Below are positions 25,297 to 35,226 of a stretch of DNA of 64,000 bases, piece by piece; positions within the stretch are counted from its first letter, which is position 1; every line of letters starts with the position of its first letter. The notes under the pieces are model-generated. The model worked only from the letters and a program-made list of their open reading frames with translations. It made no database searches and was not told where the DNA came from. Position numbers and translations under genes: made by a program. The DNA comes from Marinomonas flavescens (GTDB lineage: Bacteria; Pseudomonadota; Gammaproteobacteria; Pseudomonadales; Marinomonadaceae), in assembly GCF_004352835.1 (NCBI RefSeq), contig NZ_SJSB01000002.1:248001-312000 (forward strand), in the 5' to 3' direction.

Positions 25297-25338
25297 AGGG
25301 GTCGTATTCCTATATGATGCGACCCCTCAATGGGAATA
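25297..25338 (+). repeat. hairpin with alternative pairing before coaD
   Basis: AGGGGTCG (25297-25304) pairs with CGACCCCT (25320-25327). GTATTCC (25304-25310), in its loop, could instead pair with GGAATAC (25332-25338). No T-run follows, so this may be an RNA structure or a weak terminator after yggT. Confidence 0.35.
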
Positions 25339-25357
25339 CAAAATGGACAGTAAATAA

Positions 25358-25897
<540 letters not shown>

Positions 25898-25940
25898 CCG
25901 CTTGTTTTGGTTTGGCGAGAATTGCCTTGCTGATTGTTAG

Positions 25941-26204
<264 letters not shown>

Positions 26205-26214
26205 AATAGATAAG

Positions 26215-26249
26215 CATAAAAAAACTATGCATTGCCTAGTTTTTTTATG
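26215..26249. terminator. bidirectional terminator between ferredoxin and K+ channel genes
   Basis: A perfect 13-bp stem, CATAAAAAAACTA with its complement, around a 9-nt loop; the A/T-runs give terminator function on both strands. Confidence 0.8.
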
Positions 26250-26308
26250 TCTAAAAAGTCTGAAAACACTCAAATTCTGCTCATATATAACAGAAAAAGA
26301 ACGAATCC

Positions 26309-27415
26309 TTAATTAGGCGTAAAGTAGCTGGCGATCTGCTCTTTACTCGGTAAAACTTGCTCATCTCCGACGAGCAATATCAGTGACCGAGCGGATATCT
26401 TTTCAGAAGTCGCAGGATGAGTAATGATATCCCCATTGTTATTTTCAAAGCCCAGCGCCGTACCAATATTGTTTTGAATGAGTCTGGTGACTATGTCTGC
26501 CCACGTAAACCCTTCTAAGCGAATATCCAAACGAATCGTATGATCGCCTTCATAGCGGAATAAGTTTTCAAGAACCTGTTCCGTACCTGGAGCAATAAGA
26601 GATCGAACGAGCATTTCTGGATACGCTCTAACTGGCCTAATGACCGCATTGGCTCCTGCTTTCTTGAAACGTGCTCGGTTACTATCGTCAATGGACTCAG
26701 CAAGGATGAAGGCCGATGAGTGAAGTGTCTGTATTCTGTGTAGGATATCAAAAGTGACACTGTCACAATGCGGCTCTTGATAGTCTGAGCACAGCACAAT
26801 GATGTATTTCGCTTTATCTGCACCAGCAGAAAGTAACATGCCCTCTGTGGTTGCCTCACCTGTTTGATGAACAACGCCTTGCGAACGAAGCTTTAACGGC
26901 AAGCCTTCAGGGAAGTCTGGGGTGAGAATTTGAATAGGCACTTCTGCTAGTTCAGGGGTATTGGTTACCTGAGTGACTAGCAGGTCTAGATAGCGTTCTG
27001 TGTCGTATTTTGGGGTGTTAATGATGAGCAAGTGATCTTGCATAGTATTCCACTCCATGCGGCCTTTAATGCGCATTTCTTTGTTGGTTATTCGCAGTTC
27101 AATATAATCACTTGCGATCTGAGCGACCAGTGTGATTCCCATTCCGTAAATCAACACAATGGTTGAAAACTGTCCCCAAAAGGTAACAGCGGAGATGTCA
27201 CCATAGCCTGTGGTCGTCGCAGAGGTCATTGTTAGCCAAAACGCTTGCCACCAATTAAGATCTTCAAAGAACACCATTGCGATACAGTGTAAACCGACAA
27301 CCGCCGCGAGCAGAATAAAGCGCTTCTTTAAATCTCTCTTATCATGAAGATGCACCTTGCTACGAAACTGGCGGCGAGTGTGTTTGCGTCTTAACAGTAA
27401 TCCAATCGAATTCAT
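26309..27415 (-). CDS. two-helix potassium channel with TrkA-N-like domain
   Basis: A 368-residue channel subunit. Two membrane helices (about 30-52 and 82-104) flank a pore loop with selectivity filter TTTGYGD (about 66-72). The cytoplasmic part (about 120-330) resembles an RCK/TrkA-N Rossmann domain (DHLLIINTPKYDTERY, IIVLCSDYQEPHCDSV), though the glycine-rich loop is altered, so nucleotide binding is uncertain. The start is a basic stretch (RRKHTRRQFRSK). AGAGG precedes ATG 27415. It ends next to trmL, 15 bp away. Confidence 0.85.
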   Translation of the reverse strand: MNSIGLLLRRKHTRRQFRSKVHLHDKRDLKKRFILLAAVVGLHCIAMVFFEDLNWWQAFWLTMTSATTTGYGDISAVTFWGQFSTIVLIYGMGITLVAQIASDYIELRITNKEMRIKGRMEWNTMQDHLLIINTPKYDTERYLDLLVTQVTNTPELAEVPIQILTPDFPEGLPLKLRSQGVVHQTGEATTEGMLLSAGADKAKYIIVLCSDYQEPHCDSVTFDILHRIQTLHSSAFILAESIDDSNRARFKKAGANAVIRPVRAYPEMLVRSLIAPGTEQVLENLFRYEGDHTIRLDIRLEGFTWADIVTRLIQNNIGTALGFENNNGDIITHPATSEKISARSLILLVGDEQVLPSKEQIASYFTPN

Positions 27416-27430
27416 CTTGCCTCTGTTTGT

Positions 27431-27904
27431 TTATTGGTCACTGGGAGGCATCTTATAGCCTAACTGACGCCATGATTCATAGACCATTACAGCAACGGTA
27501 TTAGAAAGGTTCAGGCTACGAGAACTCGCTTGCATCGGCAATCTAAGGCGTTGCTCTTTTGGTAACGCTTCAATGAACTCGGTAGGAAGCCCTCTAGTTT
27601 CAGGACCAAACACCAACACATCGTTTTCATTAAAAGCCGCTTCACTATGAGGGCGACTGCCTTTAGTTGTCAGCGCATAAATAGTCCCGATGTCATTTTG
27701 ATCGACAAAGCTTTGAAAATCAGGATAGCGTTTTAAGCGAGTGAATTCATGATAATCCAACCCTGCTCGACGTAACTTTTTATCTTCTAAGTCAAACCCC
27801 AATGGCTCGATCAAATGAAGCTGATAGCCAGTATTGGCGCATAAACGAATAACATTACCTGTATTAGGTGGAATTTCTGGTTGGTACAAAACAACGTGCA
27901 GCAT
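27431..27904 (-). CDS. trmL: tRNA (cytidine/uridine(34)-2'-O)-methyltransferase
   Basis: A 157-residue SPOUT-class RNA methyltransferase that methylates the wobble base of tRNA-Leu isoacceptors. The N-terminal [19 protein letters not shown], the middle FGPETRGLP and the knot region [20 protein letters not shown] are the conserved motifs. AAGGAG precedes the ATG. It is divergent from the tRNA-Phe genes. Confidence 0.93.
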   Translation of the reverse strand: MLHVVLYQPEIPPNTGNVIRLCANTGYQLHLIEPLGFDLEDKKLRRAGLDYHEFTRLKRYPDFQSFVDQNDIGTIYALTTKGSRPHSEAAFNENDVLVFGPETRGLPTEFIEALPKEQRLRLPMQASSRSLNLSNTVAVMVYESWRQLGYKMPPSDQ

Positions 27905-27984
27905 ATTTTATCTCCTTGATATGGGGAGATAATAACAGACCTAAGCGCTTTTCTAAGTTTTTGTTAAAAGATTTAAAAAAAGTG

Positions 27985-28012
27985 TTGACGAATAAAGAGA
28001 CTCATCTATAAT
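27985..28012 (+). promoter_or_regulatory. tRNA-Phe promoter
   Basis: The -35 box TTGACG (27985-27990) and -10 box TATAAT (28007-28012) are 16 bp apart, followed by a GC-rich discriminator (ACGCCGC) typical of stringently controlled stable-RNA promoters. Confidence 0.85.
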
Positions 28013-28023
28013 ACGCCGCACTT

Positions 28024-28099
28024 GCCCAGATAGCTCAGTCGGTAGAGCAGAGGATTGAAAATCCTCGTGTCGGCGGTTCGATTCCGTCTCTGGGCACCA
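28024..28099 (+). tRNA. tRNA-Phe (GAA), copy 1
   Basis: A 76-nt cloverleaf with acceptor stem GCCCAGA/TCTGGGC, encoded ACCA end, and anticodon loop TTGAAAA with GAA at 28057-28059. Identical to copy 2. Confidence 0.97.
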
Positions 28100-28111
28100 T
28101 GATTTATAAAG

Positions 28112-28147
28112 AAAGGCCATTTGTTAGTTCAGATGGCCTTTTTTTTA
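28112..28147 (+). terminator. intrinsic terminator after tRNA-Phe copy 1
   Basis: AAAGGCCAT (28112-28120) pairs with ATGGCCTTT (28133-28141) followed by more T's. It separates the two tRNA copies, so the second needs read-through or its own promoter. Confidence 0.75.
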
Positions 28148-28192
28148 CTTTAAAATAACGAACCTTATGTTAAGGTCGTTCTTCCAGTATTT

Positions 28193-28268
28193 GCCCAGAT
28201 AGCTCAGTCGGTAGAGCAGAGGATTGAAAATCCTCGTGTCGGCGGTTCGATTCCGTCTCTGGGCACCA
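28193..28268 (+). tRNA. tRNA-Phe (GAA), copy 2
   Basis: A 76-nt gene identical to copy 1 with encoded ACCA; flanks diverge immediately outside. No strong promoter is seen in the 45 bp after the intervening terminator, though a short inverted repeat (ACCTTA/TAAGGT, 28162-28176) is present. Confidence 0.97.
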
Positions 28269-28343
28269 TTCTTTGTACTCCCCAGTTTTATCTTCTAAAC
28301 CTCTCAGGCTGTTTTATTACTAATAGTGAATGTCCTGTTCAAT

Positions 28344-28502
28344 TTATACGCTGTGATCTATTGACCATATTGCTCGAAACCAAGCCTGCCAGATGGTAAT
28401 GAACAAAGCGCAAACAGCCACAACAACACTCGCTATGGCAGTAATATCGGATGCCTGTAAGGCATTTGCTACTGCGGTCGCATCTGTCGAGGATAAATTC
28501 AT
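28344..28502 (-). CDS. small membrane protein of 52 residues
   Basis: A short ORF with a good ribosome-binding site (AAAGGA, about eight bases before ATG 28502). The protein has a polar start (MNLSSTDATAVANALQASD), one hydrophobic helix (about 20-38, IASVVVAVCALFITIW) and a short Trp-rich tail. It lies on the hicAB strand just after the hicAB terminator and next to the tRNA-Phe pair. The layout (polar N-terminus, one helix) resembles small phage proteins, but no homologue is recognised. The opposite-strand reading over this stretch has no ribosome-binding support. Confidence 0.55.
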   Translation of the reverse strand: MNLSSTDATAVANALQASDITAIASVVVAVCALFITIWQAWFRAIWSIDHSV

Positions 28503-28525
28503 TATAAATTCCTTTAGTTTAATCG

Positions 28526-28552
28526 TAAAAAAGCCCCTTTCTAGAGGGGCTT
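28526..28552 (-). terminator. intrinsic terminator after hicB
   Basis: AAGCCCCT (28531-28538) pairs with AGGGGCTT (28545-28552); on the minus strand the stem is followed by six T's. It lies between hicB and the 52-residue ORF. Confidence 0.8.
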
Positions 28553-28578
28553 ATTTAACAAGGTGCGAAAAAGTGAAC

Positions 28579-28986
28579 TCAGACGACAGAGAAACTGATT
28601 TTCTTACCTAATGCTTCTAGTGCGGTCACTAGAGTATCGATTTTCGTATTATGGCCAAGGTTGATAATACGTTGCATTTCCTGCTTCTTTTTACCTATAC
28701 GTTTAGCCAGTTCCGATTGAGAAACATGCTCTTCAAGCATCGTGTTTAGTAAAAGCACTTTGCTCCAAACGCTTAAAGGCACGCTCACGGATTCACCGGT
28801 TACTTTAGAAGGTAGCGGTACTGAGCGTTCGTCTTCAAAATAGAACTCAAAAGCGGTAACCAAGGCGTCTTCTGCTTCGGCTAGAGCTTCTTCGTAGGTA
28901 TCGCCACAGGTTAATGCTTCTGGAATATCAGGAAAGCTGACGCTGTAGCCATTTCCGTCTTTCTCAATTGTGACTGGGTATTTCAT
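28579..28986 (-). CDS. hicB: HicB antitoxin
   Basis: A 135-residue antitoxin with an N-terminal partial RNase H-like fold (MKYPVTIEKDGNGYSVSFPD, then EALAEAEDALVTAFEFYFED) that masks HicA, and a C-terminal HTH (VSQSELAKRIGKKKQEMQRI) that should bind the operator upstream of hicA. From memory it is close to E. coli K-12 HicB in layout. ATG 28986 with AAAGGA is preferred to the longer reading to 29076. It follows hicA by 121 bp. Confidence 0.93.
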   Translation of the reverse strand: MKYPVTIEKDGNGYSVSFPDIPEALTCGDTYEEALAEAEDALVTAFEFYFEDERSVPLPSKVTGESVSVPLSVWSKVLLLNTMLEEHVSQSELAKRIGKKKQEMQRIINLGHNTKIDTLVTALEALGKKISFSVV

Positions 28987-29107
28987 GGTAATTCCTTTAA
29001 ATGGCAATTTAATAGTGCGCATGCGCGTTTTAAATATATATAAGCTGCGTATGCGGCTTAGAATTGGTACTAACACTAATTATTAGGAATAAAATAACCT
29101 TTATGGG

Positions 29108-29284
29108 TTATTTTATTCCTAATTGTTTTAGTATTGCCAATCTTGTTCCTTCCGGTATTTCCTTGCTTGGGTGTCTTGGCATTACCGATCGTTTATCTTC
29201 GTAGTAGAGCTTTAAGTGGTTTGTGCCTTTCTTAACCTCTACTCCCATTTTTTCTAGTTGCCGTCTGAATTCACTTTGCTTCAC
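29108..29284 (-). CDS. hicA: HicA mRNA interferase toxin
   Basis: A 58-residue double-stranded-RNA-binding-fold toxin that cleaves mRNA and tmRNA. It opens MKQSEFRRQLEKMGVEVKKG, with the catalytic histidine in GTNHLKLYY (about 24), and ends with RSVMPRHPSKEI; it closely resembles E. coli HicA as remembered. The start is a GTG at 29284 with AAGGAG five bases upstream; the longer reading to 29323 runs through the ribosome-binding site and is rejected. hicA precedes hicB. Confidence 0.93.
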   Translation of the reverse strand: MKQSEFRRQLEKMGVEVKKGTNHLKLYYEDKRSVMPRHPSKEIPEGTRLAILKQLGIK

Positions 29285-29312
29285 CTTGTCTCCTTGTCCA
29301 AATAATAGCAAA

Positions 29313-29341
29313 ATAGTAAACAAATATGTTTACCTTGTAAA
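29313..29341 (-). promoter_or_regulatory. hicAB promoter with operator in the spacer
   Basis: On the minus strand, -35 TTTACA (29336-29341) and -10 TACTAT (29313-29318) have a 17-bp spacer. The inverted repeat GTAAAC...GTTTAC (29316-29333) lies in the spacer and overlaps the -10, an arrangement for autorepression by HicB. A third GTTTAC half-site is at 29362-29367. The rest of the gap up to 29668 shows no other clear element. Confidence 0.7.
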
Positions 29342-29668
29342 GGGTTTTAGTAATCTTTTTTGTTTACTTTATTCTGATGGTGAGAGGTGTCTATCTGTTA
29401 CATCATCTTAATTTTACTAAAATATCCAAAACTTAGGGGATAGCGCCATGCGAGTCATTTGTTCGCACTGCTACAGCCAAGCTTTAATCACCTCTTCTAA
29501 CGTATTGTGAAAGACTTATATTGCCAATCATTCTAATAAAAGTCCTGTTTTTGTAAGTACAGTTGGTGTGTTCCACTGTTACATTTCCTTAACATTGTTA
29601 CTGTAATGTTGCCGATTCAGAAAGCGCGCTTTGGGCGTGGGATGTTCTTCTTTTTCGGAGGCGTAAGT

Positions 29669-31372
29669 TTGAGTATTAATAAAAAAATGTGGCTACTCTC
29701 TGCCATTACTGCGGTTAGTATTATTTTAGTGGGTATTTTCAGTGCGTATACCCTCTCTGGTTTACGAGTGGGCTTTCATGACTATCAGGGTCAAGTGGCG
29801 ACGTCTCAGAGTTTATTTGAAATTAAGGCCACGGCGTTGTCGGTGGCGAAAAACGATCCTATCTTACCGAATACCAAAACCGCTCTCGATGCAGCCAATA
29901 CCAAAATTATTACCTTATTAGCGCAAATTGAACACACTCTACCGGCTGAGAAAAACAGTACTGAAGGCGATGGGTCTTCTGAGAGTCAAGACAGCTCTCA
30001 AGGCAGCCTTGAAGGTACTAATGACAAGGCGGCGGATACCGAATCAGCAGATGGTGTTAAGGCCATCAGTCCTGAAGAAACCAGAGCGCTGTTAGGCGAG
30101 ATTACGACATTGTGGGCAGAATATGATAAGCAATTTAACAGTGCGATTAAGATAGCTCCAGATAGTCCACAAGATGCGCTGCAAATTCCAGATGCTATTT
30201 ATGGGCTGCAACTGGTGCCTATGATGGATCGTATTGATCAGTTGATTAACGATAATCAAGCCAAAGGGCAGCTTTCTTATACGGTAATTTCTGATCTGAT
30301 GAACAGCATTCTTTGGCTGATTCTGACGCCATTGTTAGCCGGCGGCATTTTTGTGGTGGCGATTCAGCGTTTTGTGGCGAGTGATTTGCGTAAAAGGGTG
30401 TTCCATATTCAAACCGTTGTTAAGCAACTTGGTGAGGGGGATTTAACCCAGCGTTTACCAGTAGAGGGGCGTGATGAATTGGCTGCGATTGCTAGTTCAA
30501 TGAATGAGTTTGTTGAGAAAACACACGCTATGTTGTGCCATGTACAAGAGGGCTCAAACGAAGTGTCTGCTGCGGCGACTCAGCTATTTGATGCTTCTGA
30601 ACACAGTGCCAAAAGCTCTATCGGCCAAAGCGATGCGGCTTCTTCTGTGGCATCCACGGTGCAGCAACTATCTGTCAGTATTAGTCAGGTGGCAGAACAG
30701 GCTAAAAATGCGCAGGGCTTTTCTATTCAGTCTGGCAAGTTATCGGCAGAAGCGGGCGATGTGGTGTTATCGGCAACGGATGAAATGGCCAAAATTTCTC
30801 AACTGTCGCAAGATTCGTCGTCATTGATCCGAGATTTGGAACAGCGCTCTAGTGATATTACGAATATTATTCAGGTCATTAGGGACGTGGCTGATCAAAC
30901 CAATTTACTGGCGTTGAATGCTGCGATTGAAGCAGCCCGAGCAGGCGAGCAAGGTCGAGGCTTCTCGGTTGTTGCGGATGAGATTCGTAATTTGGCTCAG
31001 CGTACAGCGGAATCGACCAAAGAAATAACGTTTATCGTGACGAAAATCCAAGAAGTGACCACGGCGGTTTCCAATAGTATGGGAGCGGAAGTGGCGCAGG
31101 TCGAAAAAGGGGTCTTACTGGCTGAAAAAGCAGGTGGCTCTATGTCGCAAGTGAGAAGCAGTACTGAGCAGGTTGAAGAAGCCATTAATTACATTTGTAA
31201 TGCACTCTTAGAGCAAAGTAATGCGAGTGACGATATTGCTCATAAAATAGAGAATATTGCGGCTAATACAGAAGAAGGTTCAGAAGCCGCAAAAAATACG
31301 GTAGCGACGGCTAAGCGATTAGATGGATTGTCTGAAAAGTTAACGTTAGCGGTGAATCAGTTCCAGCTCTAA
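29669..31372 (+). CDS. methyl-accepting chemotaxis protein
   Basis: A 567-residue chemoreceptor: TM1 (about 9-31), a periplasmic helical sensor, TM2 (about 212-235), HAMP (about 237-290) and a cytoplasmic signalling domain whose tip reads [20 protein letters not shown]. The sensor contains an unusual Ser/Glu/Asp-rich low-complexity stretch ([17 protein letters not shown]) between two helices. The start is probably a TTG at 29669, with GGAGG six bases upstream; ATG 29606 lacks a ribosome-binding site. Ligand unknown. Confidence 0.88.
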   Translation: MSINKKMWLLSAITAVSIILVGIFSAYTLSGLRVGFHDYQGQVATSQSLFEIKATALSVAKNDPILPNTKTALDAANTKIITLLAQIEHTLPAEKNSTEGDGSSESQDSSQGSLEGTNDKAADTESADGVKAISPEETRALLGEITTLWAEYDKQFNSAIKIAPDSPQDALQIPDAIYGLQLVPMMDRIDQLINDNQAKGQLSYTVISDLMNSILWLILTPLLAGGIFVVAIQRFVASDLRKRVFHIQTVVKQLGEGDLTQRLPVEGRDELAAIASSMNEFVEKTHAMLCHVQEGSNEVSAAATQLFDASEHSAKSSIGQSDAASSVASTVQQLSVSISQVAEQAKNAQGFSIQSGKLSAEAGDVVLSATDEMAKISQLSQDSSSLIRDLEQRSSDITNIIQVIRDVADQTNLLALNAAIEAARAGEQGRGFSVVADEIRNLAQRTAESTKEITFIVTKIQEVTTAVSNSMGAEVAQVEKGVLLAEKAGGSMSQVRSSTEQVEEAINYICNALLEQSNASDDIAHKIENIAANTEEGSEAAKNTVATAKRLDGLSEKLTLAVNQFQL

Positions 31373-31412
31373 GCGTACTTTTTAGCACTGTGTTCTTGTG
31401 AGGTAAAAGGCG

Positions 31413-31447
31413 AAAGGTCTCATTTGGTATGAGGCCTTTTTTTATTT
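31413..31447 (+). terminator. intrinsic terminator after the chemoreceptor gene
   Basis: AAAGGTCTCAT (31413-31423) pairs with ATGAGGCCTTT (31429-31439), with one G-T pair, followed by a T-run. Confidence 0.8.
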
Positions 31448-31546
31448 TATTGAATAACGGTTTTAGGGATATATAAACGAGAGATTGTGTCTACACTGAT
31501 AGAAACCTTATCTTTGACTTGAACCTGTGATGTGAAATATGGCTGA

Positions 31547-34500
31547 ATGACATTGCCGGGTCTGTTTAATTGGGTTAATTCAACCAGAAGAATGAATCGA
31601 GACACTATGCGGAAAGGAATAAAAATACTCGTTTTAACCACTATTGGATACGTTCTTTTCGGATTGTTAGGTTTGTCAGAAGTGGTGCCTCCAGGGTATG
31701 CCACTGTGGTGTTCCCAGCCTCTGGGTTTGCATTAATCAGTGTTCTGCTATTTCATCGGTGGGCGCTGTTCGGTGTGTTTTTTGGTTCTATATTATTTAG
31801 TTTTATTGCCTCTTCATATCTTCATCATGCTGTTCATTTCCCTTTGTTTTGTGTGATTGCGTTTGCCGCTATGCTCCAAGCCTATGTCGGGCGCTTTTTG
31901 GTTCTTCGTTATGTGTCTTTTCCGTTTGCTTTTTACCGTTCTACTTTAGTACTGCGTTTTATTGTTTTAACGGCGCTTGTGTCTACCTTGGTGAGCGCCA
32001 GTATTGCCGTGAGCGCGTTATATTTTGTAGGGTTTATTGAACGAAGCCAATTATGGGGAGAGTGGTTAAGTTGGTGGACGGGAGATCTCATTGGCATTTT
32101 AGTGGTGGTGCCGTGGTTTGTTGTGGTATTTCCGAACTTATCAAAAAATAAACTTAGGCGTCCCTTTCAGCTAGTGATGGGGCTTTTATTTGTCATATTG
32201 GTAACGGTGGCTTTATCGTTTGGCGTGCGTCATTTTGAATTAGCCAAACAAACAAAAGAATTCAATTTGAATGTTGAGCTATTGGATTTGTCGCTTAACA
32301 ATCGCATTGAGAACATGGAAGACATTCTTTATGGCATTGTGGGTTTTGTTCGAGGAAGTTCGAAGATTAACGCAGAAGATTTCAAGCGTTATACGGACAG
32401 TGTGTTAGATCGTGACCAATCTATTTATGCCGTGTCTTTGAATATGGTGGTGGATCAGGATGATGTTGCCGATTTTGAAGCCGATATTCAAAAAAATTAT
32501 TCTGGTTTTAGATTTTACCTCAAAGAGAAAAATGACAAGGGAAAATTTATTCCTGCAACACCACGAGATCTGCATATTGCCGTGACGTTTATGAATCCTA
32601 GCAAAGGGCGTGAGGCGGCGTTTGGTTATGATATTTATTCGCAAAAAAATCGTCGTTATGCGTTAGATCAGGCCATTAAATTCAAACAGCCTTACCCAAC
32701 AGCTCCCATTAAATTGATACGCAGCAATATGGCGGTATTGCTCTATTTACCGTTCTTTCATGAGGGTTCAGATCGGTTAAAAGGGGTGGCTACAGCGGCA
32801 TTGAGTTTGGATTTCTTAACGCAAGCCATTGTTGATAGAGGTGTTTTAAAAAATACTCAATTGTATTTGGTTGATATGGGCGGTGGCGGAGAATCTCCTG
32901 CGATACTTGCCAAAAGTAAAGGAGCTGGTTTATCAGCAGAGACGCTAATAACACGTTTTAATAGCGATGATTTTGGCATCGCTGTGAGTAAGGATGTGAA
33001 GGTTGGTGCTAAGCATTGGCGTTTATTCCAGGTGAGTGAAGGGGTCTTTTATCGTCAGCCTTGGGACGTTCGTTTTGTGTTAGCAGGGGGCTTCTTTTTA
33101 GCCGCTATGTTGGGTTGGTTTTTATTGATGGTGAGCAGTCATACGGCAGAGATTGAAAGTCGTGTTCGTCAACGCACAAAGGATTTATCGCTGGCGAATA
33201 AGTCCTTAAGAAAATCCCAATTTTCCCACAGTAAGGCACAAGAAGCCGCGGAAGATGCCAACAGAGCGAAAAGCGATTTCTTGGCGAATATGAGCCATGA
33301 AATTAGAACGCCATTAAATGGCGTCATTGGTTGTTTGTCTTTATTGAAAAATACGGGGTTGCGCCCAGAACAAACTGAGTTGGCTGATTTGTCTCGCCAA
33401 AGTGCTGAATCCTTGATGGAAATTATTAACGATATTTTGGATTTATCTAAAATTGAAATGGGGAGTATTTCATTAGAGTTAATGCCATTTGATTTGCGTG
33501 AACTGATCGAAGAAATATCTCGCCTTCTCGTGGTGAAAGCAGAAGAAAAGGGCATTGCTTTCAATGTTCCTGCGGTTTACGTGCCCTCTGTTGTGTTGAT
33601 TGGTGATCGCTTAAGGTTGAAGCAAATTCTTATGAATTTATTAGGTAATGCGATCAAGTTCACGAAAGAAGGAGAGGTGAATTTGTATGTTGAGCTTCGT
33701 CCTTCAAAGGAAGGCCAGAAAACACTGCATGTACGAATTGATGACACAGGTATCGGCATTTCAGAATCTCAACAAGCGCGTTTATTTCAGCGTTTTAAGC
33801 AAGCAGATAATTCTACAACACGACAGTATGGCGGTACTGGATTGGGGCTGGCGATCAGTAAAGAAATGATCGAATTAATGGGTGGAGAAATAGGATTTTC
33901 TGCTCAAAAAGAGAACGGCGCTTCTTTTTGGTTTAATGTTTCTCTTGAGTGTGAGAACGAGGCGCTGAGCGGACCTCGCTATGATGTGTCGGTTGCTGTG
34001 GTGTACTCTAATGACACTGGGCGGCAATATGTTGGCCAATTATTGGCGCATTTTGGTGTTCAATATACCTTACATGACAAGCTTGGGTCATTGTTGACCA
34101 TGCCCATAGATTCGCTGACGGGTATTTTAGTGGATAAGTTTGTTTTGGATGATTGTTCTGAGCAAGAAGTCGCTCAGTTAGAGCAGTTGTGCCGGCAACA
34201 TGACATTCGTTTTATTGTCTTAAAGCCTTACTCAGACATAACTAAATATTCTGATGCAAGCTTCATTGCTAAGCCGGTATTTTACTCACGGTTAGAAGAG
34301 CAGTTAGCAAATATGACCTTGCCACCGCAGGTAGAGCCAACGATGACGGTCAATACCTCGTCATCAGAAGAGCCACAAAAGAGCATTGATAATATGGAAG
34401 CAAGAATTTTAGTGGTAGAAGATAACTTAACAAACCAAATTGTGGTACGTGGTTTATTAAACATGTTTGGTGTCGATGTGGATGTGGCTATGAATGGCCA

Positions 34501-34774
34501 AGAAGCTATTGAGAAGGCGCAGGCGGCGTCTTACGATCTAATCTTTATGGATTGCCAAATGCCGATAATGGATGGCTACGAGGCGACTCGTGTAATCAGG
34601 CAAATGCAGGAGGGAGCAACATCATCGAATGTGCCTATTGTTGCGCTCAGTGCGAATGCCATGAAGGGAGATAGGGATTTGTGTCTCGACGCGGGTATGA
34701 ATGATCATTTAGCAAAACCGATTGCGAAAGATAAGCTGCAAAGTATGCTAGAAAAGTGGTTACCAGAAGCGTAG
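31547..34774 (+). CDS. MASE1-CHASE hybrid histidine kinase
   Basis: A 1,075-residue membrane sensor kinase. An N-terminal MASE1 domain with about eight helices (20-225) is followed by a periplasmic CHASE domain (about 240-480), one helix (about 505-525), HisKA with H-box [11 protein letters not shown] (His about 583) and HATPase ([26 protein letters not shown]). A receiver-like segment without clear acidic pocket (about 810-930) and a true receiver (about 950-1075; Asp in IFMDCQMP near 1000) complete it. ATGs at 31592 and 31607 are possible shorter starts. It is followed 19 bp later by an Hpt gene, making a phosphorelay. Confidence 0.9.
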   Translation: MTLPGLFNWVNSTRRMNRDTMRKGIKILVLTTIGYVLFGLLGLSEVVPPGYATVVFPASGFALISVLLFHRWALFGVFFGSILFSFIASSYLHHAVHFPLFCVIAFAAMLQAYVGRFLVLRYVSFPFAFYRSTLVLRFIVLTALVSTLVSASIAVSALYFVGFIERSQLWGEWLSWWTGDLIGILVVVPWFVVVFPNLSKNKLRRPFQLVMGLLFVILVTVALSFGVRHFELAKQTKEFNLNVELLDLSLNNRIENMEDILYGIVGFVRGSSKINAEDFKRYTDSVLDRDQSIYAVSLNMVVDQDDVADFEADIQKNYSGFRFYLKEKNDKGKFIPATPRDLHIAVTFMNPSKGREAAFGYDIYSQKNRRYALDQAIKFKQPYPTAPIKLIRSNMAVLLYLPFFHEGSDRLKGVATAALSLDFLTQAIVDRGVLKNTQLYLVDMGGGGESPAILAKSKGAGLSAETLITRFNSDDFGIAVSKDVKVGAKHWRLFQVSEGVFYRQPWDVRFVLAGGFFLAAMLGWFLLMVSSHTAEIESRVRQRTKDLSLANKSLRKSQFSHSKAQEAAEDANRAKSDFLANMSHEIRTPLNGVIGCLSLLKNTGLRPEQTELADLSRQSAESLMEIINDILDLSKIEMGSISLELMPFDLRELIEEISRLLVVKAEEKGIAFNVPAVYVPSVVLIGDRLRLKQILMNLLGNAIKFTKEGEVNLYVELRPSKEGQKTLHVRIDDTGIGISESQQARLFQRFKQADNSTTRQYGGTGLGLAISKEMIELMGGEIGFSAQKENGASFWFNVSLECENEALSGPRYDVSVAVVYSNDTGRQYVGQLLAHFGVQYTLHDKLGSLLTMPIDSLTGILVDKFVLDDCSEQEVAQLEQLCRQHDIRFIVLKPYSDITKYSDASFIAKPVFYSRLEEQLANMTLPPQVEPTMTVNTSSSEEPQKSIDNMEARILVVEDNLTNQIVVRGLLNMFGVDVDVAMNGQEAIEKAQAASYDLIFMDCQMPIMDGYEATRVIRQMQEGATSSNVPIVALSANAMKGDRDLCLDAGMNDHLAKPIAKDKLQSMLEKWLPEA

Positions 34775-34793
34775 CCGAACGAAGGGAAAAGGG

Positions 34794-35129
34794 ATGCTGA
34801 TTTTTGATGTGATCGATTATAGAAATCGTTTAGCCAATAATAAAATGCTCATGGATTTAGTCGCCAAGGAGTTTATTAAAGAAAGTGCTGGGCTGGTGCA
34901 GCAATTAATTGATTATGCCGCCATAGAAGATTGGGCCAAGGTTGCTCAGGTCGCTCATCGTATCAAGGGAGCAAGTGCTGAAGTCTCGGGTATTGCGATG
35001 AGTGCGAGTGCAAAAATCATCGAACAAGCCGCAAACAAAGAAGACATAACGGTTGTTCAAGAGGCCGTTATGCAATTACGGTCAAATCATATCGCCTTGC
35101 AAGAATCGCTTTCATCTCAAGCGTTTTGA
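34794..35129 (+). CDS. Hpt-domain phosphotransfer protein
   Basis: A 111-residue four-helix histidine phosphotransfer protein. The phosphoryl-accepting histidine is in VAHRIKGASAEVSG (about 56). It lies 19 bp downstream of the hybrid kinase, so it should carry phosphate from that kinase's receiver to a final response regulator, which is not encoded next to it. GGGAAAAGGG precedes the ATG. Confidence 0.88.
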   Translation: MLIFDVIDYRNRLANNKMLMDLVAKEFIKESAGLVQQLIDYAAIEDWAKVAQVAHRIKGASAEVSGIAMSASAKIIEQAANKEDITVVQEAVMQLRSNHIALQESLSSQAF

Positions 35130-35164
35130 CACCATTTAGGCCGCTAAAATTTAATTAATCTTCA

Positions 35165-35184
35165 TTTTTGTACATTTTTGTACT
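35165..35184 (+). repeat. tandem 10-bp repeat in the ugpB upstream region
   Basis: TTTTTGTACA (35165-35174) is followed directly by TTTTTGTACT. The ten-base period puts both copies on one DNA face, suggesting a protein-binding site upstream of ugpB. Confidence 0.35.
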
Positions 35185-35190
35185 TTTTTC

Positions 35191-35226
35191 TTTCATTTGA
35201 AACCAAATTATCATAAAAATGAAACA
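35191..35226. promoter_or_regulatory. TTTCAT/ATGAAA repeats, candidate DeoR-type operator
   Basis: TTTCATTTGAAA (35191-35202) is an interrupted dyad, and an AATGAAA element follows at 35219-35225. TTTC-rich repeats are known operators for DeoR-family repressors such as AgaR, and a DeoR-family gene ends this operon. Assignment is inference. Confidence 0.35.

Noticed and set aside
28393-28611. 72-residue plus-strand reading frame
   Set aside because: It runs over the opposite-strand 52-residue ORF and the hicAB terminator, has no ribosome-binding site and no family-like features.
28024-29333. prophage or integrated island at the tRNA-Phe genes
   Set aside because: Apart from hicAB and one small membrane ORF there is no integrase, phage structural gene or attachment-site repeat beyond the tRNA copies.
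29606-29620. GCCGAT sequence as a FliA (sigma-28) -10 box for the chemoreceptor
   Set aside because: The expected -35 at the right spacing reads ACATTGTT, a poor match to TAAAGTTT, so the hit is not convincing.
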